A stretch of 11,901 bases of DNA from Verrucomicrobiota bacterium (GTDB lineage: Bacteria; Verrucomicrobiota; Verrucomicrobiia; Opitutales; Seribacteraceae), in contig JAURNO010000290.1 in the NCBI GenBank assembly GCA_030830145.1, positions 1-11,901 on the forward strand, written 5' to 3'. Each line of letters begins with the position of its first letter. Position 1 is the stretch's first letter. A program made the position numbers and the translations under genes. The notes beneath the pieces were generated by a model that was not told the DNA's origin, searched no databases, and saw nothing but the letters and a program-made list of their open reading frames with translations. Shown here piece after piece: positions 7,109-11,901 of the stretch.

Positions 7109-8941
7109 ATGACTTCACCCACCATCCAATCGGACAAGATTAGAAACTTGGCCATTGTCGCTCACGTCGATCACGGGAAAACCACTTTGGTTGACCAATT
7201 GTTGAGGCACTCCGGTGCTTTTCGGGACAACCAGGTACTCGAGGAGCGGGCCATGGATTCCATGGATCAGGAACGAGAGCGTGGAATTACGATCAAGGCC
7301 AAGAATACCTCGGTCCAATGGGGGGATTTTTTGATTAACATAGTCGACACGCCGGGTCATGCCGATTTCGGAGGCGAAGTGGAGCGGGTTATGAAGATGG
7401 TCGATGGCGTGATGCTCGTGGTGGATGCGTACGAGGGACCGCAGGCGCAGACCCGCTTTGTGTTGCAGAAGGCCTTGGCGGCCGGATTGAACCCCGTCGT
7501 TTTCGTAAACAAGATCGACCGCCCCAATGCTCGTCCCGAGGAAATGCAGGACTTGGTCCTCGAACTTTTTCTTGAACTGGAGGCGAGCGAGGAACAATTC
7601 AACGCCCCGTTTCTTTTCGGAAGCGCCAAGGATGGTTATGCAAAACGCTCTCTCGAAGATGAAGACAAGGGTATGACGCCCTTGTTCGAGGCGATCACCG
7701 ATTGCGTTCCCCCTCCCGAGGTGGAAGAAGGCCCGAATTTCAGGATGCTCGTCTCGAACGTGGATTGGTCTGATTACGTAGGGAGAATTGCGGTGGGCAA
7801 AATCTTGTCAGGGAGCGTGCGGATAGGGGATCCCATTTGGCGCTTGAGGCAGGATCAAAAGCCGGAGAGAGCCAAGGTCTCAAAGGTTTTCGAATATTCG
7901 GCTCTCGCCACCAACGATGCGAGCGAAGGAGTGGCTGGAAACATTATTGGAGTTTCGGGCTTTGAGGAGATCGATATCGGGGAAACCTTGGCTAGTGACG
8001 CCGAAGCCGAAACCCTGCCTTTCGTTGAAATTGATCCTCCGACCGTGATGATGTCCTTTTCCGTAAACGACGGTCCCATGGCCGGAAGGGAAGGGGACCG
8101 TGTGACCTCGAGGGAGATTCGAGACCGCTTGATCAAGGAAGCCCGGACCAATATTTCGATCAAGTTCGAGGAAACCGGTGAGTCGACTGAATTCAAGGTC
8201 AACGCCCGTGGAGCCATGCAGGTCGCCGTCGTGGTGGAGGAAATGCGCAGGGAAGGGTTTGAAGTTCTCGTCAGCCGCCCCACGGTGATCAAGAAGGAAA
8301 TCGACGGACGGTCCCATGAACCTTTCGAAACACTTTACTTGGAAGTTCCCGACGATGCGGTCGGGGGATGCATGCAGTCTTTGGCCAACAGAAAAGGACA
8401 AGTCGAGTCCATGAACGCCAACCGGGGCAGAACCTCTTTGCAGGCCACGATTCCAACCCGCGGTCTGATCGGTTTCGAGTTTGAACTGCTCAACCTGACG
8501 AGCGGGGAGGGCATCATGTCCCACTTATTCAAGGAGTACCGGCCGGATTCGGGCGATATTAGAACAAGACGGACGGGAACCTTGGTCTCCATGGAGAAAG
8601 GCGAATCCATGACCTATGCTCTGCGTAATATCGAAACGCGCGGGAAATTGTTCATCGGAGCGGGAGACGAAGTGTACGAAGGTATGATCGTTGGTGAAAA
8701 CCCGAGGACCGAGGATCTTCCGGTCAACCCCACGAAGGCCAAGCACGTGACCAATCACAGAGCTGCGGGCAGTGACAAAAGCGAAGCCCTTACCCCGGCC
8801 TTGCGGTTTTCTTTGGAACGAGCCATTGAATACATAGCGCCTGACGAGTTGGTTGAAGTTACTCCCAAGAACATCAGGCTCCGCAAACGCATTCTTGATT
8901 TTAACGCTCGCAAGAGAGAGACGAAGAAAGTCTCGTCTTAG
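7109..8941 (+). CDS. typA: Ribosome-associated translational GTPase TypA/BipA
   Basis: A 610-residue translation-factor GTPase that binds the ribosome and, in E. coli, aids 50S subunit assembly at low temperature and stress adaptation. The GTPase domain shows AHVDHGKTTL (18-27), the RGITI switch (58-62), DTPGH (80-84), NKID (134-137) and SAK (172-174). Then come a beta-barrel domain II (about 210-305), EF-G III-like and V-like domains (about 310-480, with RPTVIKKEIDG), and the TypA-specific C-terminal domain with EYRPDSGDIRTRRTG and ENPRTEDLPVNPTKAKHVTN. The length matches the family (about 600-615). The ATG at 7109 gives a normal N-terminus, just ahead of the first GTPase strand. No Shine-Dalgarno precedes it; the candidate promoter lies immediately upstream, so initiation may be leaderless. 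It follows the CPBP-like gene after 154 bp and appears to have its own promoter. LepA and EF-G are excluded by the C-terminal signature. Confidence 0.98.
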   Translation: MTSPTIQSDKIRNLAIVAHVDHGKTTLVDQLLRHSGAFRDNQVLEERAMDSMDQERERGITIKAKNTSVQWGDFLINIVDTPGHADFGGEVERVMKMVDGVMLVVDAYEGPQAQTRFVLQKALAAGLNPVVFVNKIDRPNARPEEMQDLVLELFLELEASEEQFNAPFLFGSAKDGYAKRSLEDEDKGMTPLFEAITDCVPPPEVEEGPNFRMLVSNVDWSDYVGRIAVGKILSGSVRIGDPIWRLRQDQKPERAKVSKVFEYSALATNDASEGVAGNIIGVSGFEEIDIGETLASDAEAETLPFVEIDPPTVMMSFSVNDGPMAGREGDRVTSREIRDRLIKEARTNISIKFEETGESTEFKVNARGAMQVAVVVEEMRREGFEVLVSRPTVIKKEIDGRSHEPFETLYLEVPDDAVGGCMQSLANRKGQVESMNANRGRTSLQATIPTRGLIGFEFELLNLTSGEGIMSHLFKEYRPDSGDIRTRRTGTLVSMEKGESMTYALRNIETRGKLFIGAGDEVYEGMIVGENPRTEDLPVNPTKAKHVTNHRAAGSDKSEALTPALRFSLERAIEYIAPDELVEVTPKNIRLRKRILDFNARKRETKKVSS

Positions 8942-8952
8942 GTTGGCGAGTA

Positions 8953-8981
8953 TTGAGTTTTACCATCCTTACTTTTAGGAT
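8953..8981 (+). promoter_or_regulatory. Weak candidate promoter directly before the lipoprotein ATG
   Basis: TTGAGT (8953-8958, 4 of 6) and TAGGAT (8976-8981, 4 of 6) stand 17 bp apart. The -10-like box ends 6 bp before the ATG at 8988, so the predicted start site falls on or next to the A of the start codon. Each box is weak alone; the shared geometry with the typA and hflK candidates is the main support. Confidence 0.35.
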
Positions 8982-8987
8982 TAACTC

Positions 8988-9419
8988 ATGCTTGTTTTTA
9001 TTCGAATTTTGTTTTCGGTGCTGCTGATTCTACTTGCTTCTTGCGGCGCCCGCAGTCTCTACAATTCTTCGCATTACTCGGAAACGAAACTTGGGGAAAA
9101 TTTAATGAGGGTCACTTTCCGGGGAGGGGAGCATCCTTTGTCCGGGGAACTTTGTCTTCTTCGTTGCGCCGAGCTCTGCCGCCAGTCCGGGTTCACTCAC
9201 TTCGAAGTCGTCGACTCGGAGACCGGAAGCTCCCTGCGTAACAACCCGTCCCCCTATCCTTTTCATCGTCATTACTACCAAGACGACCCTTTTCTTTCCG
9301 ACATACCTTTCGTCGCCAAAACGATCCGGTTGCGAAACTCCGATCCGGAGGGAGGCTTTGCCTACGAGGCCAGTGAAATCGAGGCTTCTCTGAAAAGAAA
9401 GTACGAGATTAGCGAGTAA
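8988..9419 (+). CDS. Small lipoprotein, CC0125/CC1285-like
   Basis: The 143-residue product starts with a lipoprotein signal peptide: a hydrophobic stretch ending in LLASC, with Cys19 as the lipidation site. The residue after Cys is Gly, not Asp, so under the E. coli sorting rule it would go to the outer membrane. The mature part holds MRVTFRGGEHPLSG and a LLRCAELCRQSGFTHFEVV segment (R59-C60-A61-E62-L63), which resembles the core of the CC0125/CC1285 lipoprotein family (a GN/GG-containing strand, then an RCAEL helix and an aromatic strand). The C-terminus is charged. The role is unknown. It starts 46 bp after typA, with no Shine-Dalgarno and a weak promoter-like pair before it. hflK follows after 62 bp on the same strand, so a link to envelope quality control is possible, but that is only neighbourhood inference. 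Confidence 0.8.
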   Translation: MLVFIRILFSVLLILLASCGARSLYNSSHYSETKLGENLMRVTFRGGEHPLSGELCLLRCAELCRQSGFTHFEVVDSETGSSLRNNPSPYPFHRHYYQDDPFLSDIPFVAKTIRLRNSDPEGGFAYEASEIEASLKRKYEISE

Positions 9420-9444
9420 ATGTTTTCTCTTTTTCGCTCCTTCG

Positions 9445-9473
9445 TTGACGAATAGATGGATTACGGTTTTAAT
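9445..9473 (+). promoter_or_regulatory. Candidate promoter for hflKC ending just before the ATG
   Basis: TTGACG (9445-9450, 5 of 6) and TTTAAT (9468-9473, 5 of 6) are exactly 17 bp apart. The -10 box ends 8 bp before the hflK ATG at 9482, so transcription would start at about 9480-9482 with essentially no leader. The GGTGGG beside the ATG is too close to serve as a normal Shine-Dalgarno. Confidence 0.55.
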
Positions 9474-9481
9474 GGTGGGTT

Positions 9482-10468
9482 ATGAGCCAACAACCTTTTG
9501 AAATTAAAATACCCGATTTGATACGCAACGGCGTCGTCTTTTGGGTTTTGATCGTCGTAGTGGTGATCTTTGCATTGATCACGTCGATTTACACGGTGGA
9601 AGCCGAGTCCGAGGGAGTGATCTTGCGGTTTGGCAAGGCTCGACAGGAGAAAGTAAAACCCGGACTTCATTTCAAACTGCCTTTTGGAATCGATGAGGTC
9701 TACGTCTTGCCGGTCAAGCGACAGTTGAAGCAAGAGTACGGTTTTGCTACCGAAGGCGGAACCAACTCGAATCAATTCTCTGAGCGTAGGGGCAGAGACA
9801 GGGAAAAGAGCATGGTGACGGGAGATTTGAATGCCGCCGAAGTGGAATGGATCGTCCAATACCGCATCAACGATCCCGAACAGTATTTGTTCAAGGTCCT
9901 TGATCCGGAAGGAACCTTGAGGTACATCTCCGAATCCGTCATGCGGACAATCGTGGGAGACCGAACGGTGGACGAGGTCATTACGGTGGGTCGTCAAAAA
10001 ATCGAAGAGGATGCCATGAAAATGCTCCGAGAATTGGTCAATGTTTACGAACTAGGCATAGGCATCGACCAAATTCAGCTTAAGAATGTCAACCCTCCCT
10101 TGCCGGTACAGGCTTCTTTCAACGAGGTGAATCAGGCCGAGCAGGAAAAAGCCCGCATGATCAACGAGGCCCAGGGTCAATACAATAAGGAAGTGTACGT
10201 CGCCGAGGGTGTGAAAGACCAGAACATCGAGGCCGCCGAGGGTTATGCCCTCAAGCGTGTCAACGAGGCAGAGGGAGACGTCGCCCGATTCAAGGCGGTG
10301 CTTGAGGAATTCGAAAAGGCCCCCGAAATCACCAAAACTCGACTTTACCTCGAAGCGATGAGCGAGGTCGTCCCTCAAATGGGCAAAAAGATAATTCTCG
10401 ATGAGGACGCTTCTCAAGTGCTGCCTCTCCTACAACTACAAACGGACAAAGGAGGCTTTGCAAGATGA
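9482..10468 (+). CDS. hflK: HflK, SPFH-domain modulator of the FtsH protease
   Basis: A 328-residue inner-membrane protein; in E. coli HflK and HflC form a large periplasmic-facing cage that encloses and modulates FtsH. One membrane segment lies near residues 17-37, followed by an SPFH domain (about 37-215; EGVILRFGKARQ, KPGLHFKLPFGIDEV, DLNAAEVEWIVQYRINDPEQYL) and a coiled-coil region with VNPPLPVQASFNEVNQAEQE. The later segment EGDVARFKAVLEEFEKAPEI and the KTRLYLEAMSEV run match E. coli HflK closely. It is shorter than E. coli HflK (about 419) because the Gly-rich N-terminal tail and a C-terminal extension are missing, a common difference between species. The start at 9482 puts the membrane segment in the usual place. 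hflC overlaps by 4 bp (ATGA) and has its own strong Shine-Dalgarno. ftsH is not in the window. Confidence 0.95.
   Translation: MSQQPFEIKIPDLIRNGVVFWVLIVVVVIFALITSIYTVEAESEGVILRFGKARQEKVKPGLHFKLPFGIDEVYVLPVKRQLKQEYGFATEGGTNSNQFSERRGRDREKSMVTGDLNAAEVEWIVQYRINDPEQYLFKVLDPEGTLRYISESVMRTIVGDRTVDEVITVGRQKIEEDAMKMLRELVNVYELGIGIDQIQLKNVNPPLPVQASFNEVNQAEQEKARMINEAQGQYNKEVYVAEGVKDQNIEAAEGYALKRVNEAEGDVARFKAVLEEFEKAPEITKTRLYLEAMSEVVPQMGKKIILDEDASQVLPLLQLQTDKGGFAR
10448..10455 (+). promoter_or_regulatory. Strong Shine-Dalgarno for hflC inside hflK
   Basis: AAAGGAGG sits within the last codons of hflK, 9 bp before the hflC ATG at 10465. It is the only clear consensus ribosome-binding site I find in the window. 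It fixes the hflC start at the ATGA overlap and shows that this organism can use Shine-Dalgarno initiation even though most genes here lack one. Confidence 0.8.
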
Positions 10469-11445
10469 AGCTTAAACATCAACTTCTTATCTTTCCCATT
10501 ATTCTGCTCTTGTTTTGCGTTTACCTGTCTACTTATGTCGTCAAGGAAACCGATCAGGTCATTATTACGCGGTTCGGCGAAGTCAGAGGAGAGCCAGAAA
10601 CCACTGCCGGGTTGCATTGGAAAATGCCGTTTATCGACGACATTAACCGCATCGAAAAGCGCTACCTGCCTTGGGATGGTCCAGCAAGCGAGATGTCCAC
10701 CAAGGACAAGACCTATCTGATCATCGATACTTACGCCCGTTGGAGGATTAGTGATCCGAAAAAGTATTTTCTTCGCCTGAGGGATGAGCGTAGAGCTCTT
10801 TCCCGTTTGGATGATATTCTTGGCAGTGAAACTCGCAATGCGGTAGCCAAATACGAACTAATCGAAATTGTCCGCTCGGACAAGGATCGGGAAATCAAGT
10901 CCAACCAGTCTTTGGCGCAAGCGAGCGAGAGTTCCGGGCAGTCTTATGCCATCGCTACCGGTCGTACGAAAATTCAGTCTGAGATTCTTGGGAAAGCAGC
11001 GGGTAAACTCGCCGATTTCGGTATCGAATTATTGGATCTTCGTTTCAAGCGGATCAATTATAACGAGACTGTTCGGAGGCGGATCTACGAGCGCATGATC
11101 AGTGAACGTCAGCAAATCGCTTCCAAATTTAGATCGCAAGGTGCGGGTGAGGCGGCCAAGATCACGGGTAAAAAACAAAAAGATTTGCTGAAACTTTCAT
11201 CCGAGGCCTATCGAAAAGTCGAAGAAATTCAGGGAGAGGCCGATGCGAATGCTTCCGCCATTTACGCCAAAGCTTACACCCAAAGTGAAAGCGCTTCCTC
11301 CTTTTACGAATTTACGAAAACATTGGAAACCTACAAAAAAGTTCTCAATTCCGATGTTTCCCTCATCCTGACGACGGATTCTCCACTCTTCAATCTTCTT
11401 AAATCTTTCGATTCCGTTGGAGAGTCAGTGGAAGAAGGGAAGTAA
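10465..11445 (+). CDS. hflC: HflC, SPFH-domain partner of HflK
   Basis: A 326-residue partner of HflK in the membrane complex that modulates FtsH. It has a short cytoplasmic start, a membrane helix near residues 7-25, then VKETDQVIITRFGEV, AGLHWKMPFIDDI and YARWRISDPKKYF in the SPFH domain. The helical part carries the HflC hallmarks RIYERMISERQQIA followed by FRSQGAGEA, and a GEADANASAIYAKAY segment, ending in LILTTDSPLFNLLK. The length is close to the 334 residues of E. coli HflC. Residues about 142-170 (a Ser- and Gln-rich stretch) look like the usual variable insertion. It overlaps hflK by 4 bp and is expected to be made in step with it. The next gene is convergent, only 10 bp beyond the stop, and no terminator hairpin fits between them. 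Confidence 0.95.
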   Translation: MKLKHQLLIFPIILLLFCVYLSTYVVKETDQVIITRFGEVRGEPETTAGLHWKMPFIDDINRIEKRYLPWDGPASEMSTKDKTYLIIDTYARWRISDPKKYFLRLRDERRALSRLDDILGSETRNAVAKYELIEIVRSDKDREIKSNQSLAQASESSGQSYAIATGRTKIQSEILGKAAGKLADFGIELLDLRFKRINYNETVRRRIYERMISERQQIASKFRSQGAGEAAKITGKKQKDLLKLSSEAYRKVEEIQGEADANASAIYAKAYTQSESASSFYEFTKTLETYKKVLNSDVSLILTTDSPLFNLLKSFDSVGESVEEGK

Positions 11446-11455
11446 CTTCTCACCC

Positions 11456-11863
11456 TCAAGAACGGGTCAGTCGCCCGAGCAATTCATCGAACCAAGGCAC
11501 CATCTTGTACTTCGGGATTTCCTCGGGCATCACCCACGCAAATTGATTGTGTTCCCAATCGATCTGGACTTTGGATTGGTCGAAATCGAATAAGAACCAA
11601 TACGACTCGAAAACGAGTTTTGCCGTTTCGGTGAAATTCGGCCCGTATTGAGATCGCAGGCTGAGGGAACCCGCCTCGATCCGAGTTTCTTCGGTCACTT
11701 CGCGAAAAGCTGTTATCAGCGGATCCTCCCCCTCCTCGAGGTAACTGGAGATGCAGGACCAGTAGCCCTGGTAGCTACCGACCCGGGAAGACCGTTCGAG
11801 AATCAGGAAACGTTCGTCTTTGCGCAAGAGGGTGCTTACGACCCGTTTTCGAGACTTGTCCAC
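11456..11863 (-). CDS. Nudix hydrolase with variant Nudix box; start uncertain, may extend past the window
   Basis: The frame gives 135 residues from a GTG at 11863. Nudix enzymes cleave nucleoside diphosphates linked to another group; the substrate here is unknown. The box reads S40-x5-E46-x7-R54-E55-V-x-E58-E59-x-R61-I62 against the usual G-x5-E-x7-REUxEE-x-GU. The metal-binding Glu residues and the REVTEE core are kept, but both box glycines are replaced (Ser40, Arg61). Upstream, GYWSCISSYLEEGE resembles Nudix proteins with a W-(G/S)-x-SGYIE strand. The C-terminal WVMPEEIPKYKMVPWF is typical of the family's last strand. The frame stays open from 11863 to the window edge at 11901 with no in-frame ATG, so either the GTG is the start or the true start lies outside. 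It ends 10 bp from the hflC stop in tail-to-tail orientation. The family call is solid; activity is uncertain. Confidence 0.85.
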   Translation of the reverse strand: MDKSRKRVVSTLLRKDERFLILERSSRVGSYQGYWSCISSYLEEGEDPLITAFREVTEETRIEAGSLSLRSQYGPNFTETAKLVFESYWFLFDFDQSKVQIDWEHNQFAWVMPEEIPKYKMVPWFDELLGRLTRS

Positions 11864-11867
11864 CCTG

Positions 11868-11893
11868 TTGACACTTGTCTGATTTGCATCAGA
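11868..11893. promoter_or_regulatory. Consensus -35-like hexamer next to an inverted repeat
   Basis: TTGACA at 11868-11873 is an exact -35 consensus pointing rightward, out of the window. Just after it, TCTGAT-TTGC-ATCAGA (11878-11893) is a dyad with 6 bp arms and a 4 bp centre. No T-run follows on either strand, so it is not a classic terminator; an operator is possible. No good -10 box is visible before the window ends, so a promoter cannot be confirmed. Confidence 0.25.
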
Positions 11894-11901
11894 AAAAATT
11901 A

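Noticed and set aside
7880..8524. Leftward 214-codon frame opposite typA
   Set aside because: It is antisense to conserved TypA domains and has no recognisable motif.
8966..8980. Possible terminator hairpin after typA (ATCCT-TACTTTT-AGGAT)
   Set aside because: The stem is only 5 bp, AT-rich, and has no T-run after it; it overlaps the -10-like box before the lipoprotein gene.
11446..11455. Bidirectional terminator between hflC and the Nudix gene
   Set aside because: Only 10 bp separate the two stops and no inverted repeat is present there.

Overview
This 11.9 kb window is gene-dense chromosomal DNA of roughly balanced GC. Compact gene spacing, a secreted GDSL-like hydrolase, an enolase-superfamily enzyme of a type I associate with Planctomycetes and Verrucomicrobia, and few Shine-Dalgarno motifs suggest a Gram-negative bacterium of the PVC group, perhaps Verrucomicrobiota (Opitutae-like). 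That placement is inference; no marker gene here proves it. I see no rRNA, tRNA, CRISPR array, insertion sequence, prophage gene or recognised defence system.

The left 4.9 kb is a leftward, closely packed run of five genes: terC (membrane protein, probable metal-ion transporter), eda (KDPG/KHG aldolase), a secreted SGNH-fold hydrolase, prlC (M3 oligopeptidase A) and a DUF6941-like gene cut by the left edge. terC and eda overlap by 14 bp, eda and the hydrolase share an ATGA junction, and the last two gaps are 27 and 13 bp. This looks like one transcription unit.

A 92 bp divergent spacer at 4905-4996 separates it from a rightward series: an enolase-superfamily (mandelate racemase/muconate lactonizing type) enzyme of unknown substrate, a small membrane protein carrying a degenerate CPBP (CAAX-protease-like) motif set, the ribosome-associated GTPase typA/bipA, a small lipoprotein of CC0125/CC1285 type, and the hflK-hflC pair whose products form a membrane complex that modulates the FtsH protease in other bacteria. 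A leftward Nudix hydrolase gene ends 10 bp from the end of hflC and may begin beyond the right edge.

The most notable signals are these. (1) typA, the lipoprotein gene and hflK each have a -35/-10 pair with a 17 bp spacer whose -10 box ends only 6-11 bp before the ATG, which predicts leaderless or nearly leaderless mRNAs, while internal hflC has a strong Shine-Dalgarno. (2) The SGNH hydrolase has Gly where the catalytic Asp normally sits. (3) The CPBP-like protein lacks part of its first motif. (4) The Nudix box has both glycines replaced. (5) A 47-codon antisense frame almost exactly fills the gap before typA. No clearly new multi-gene system is visible; most of the window is housekeeping.
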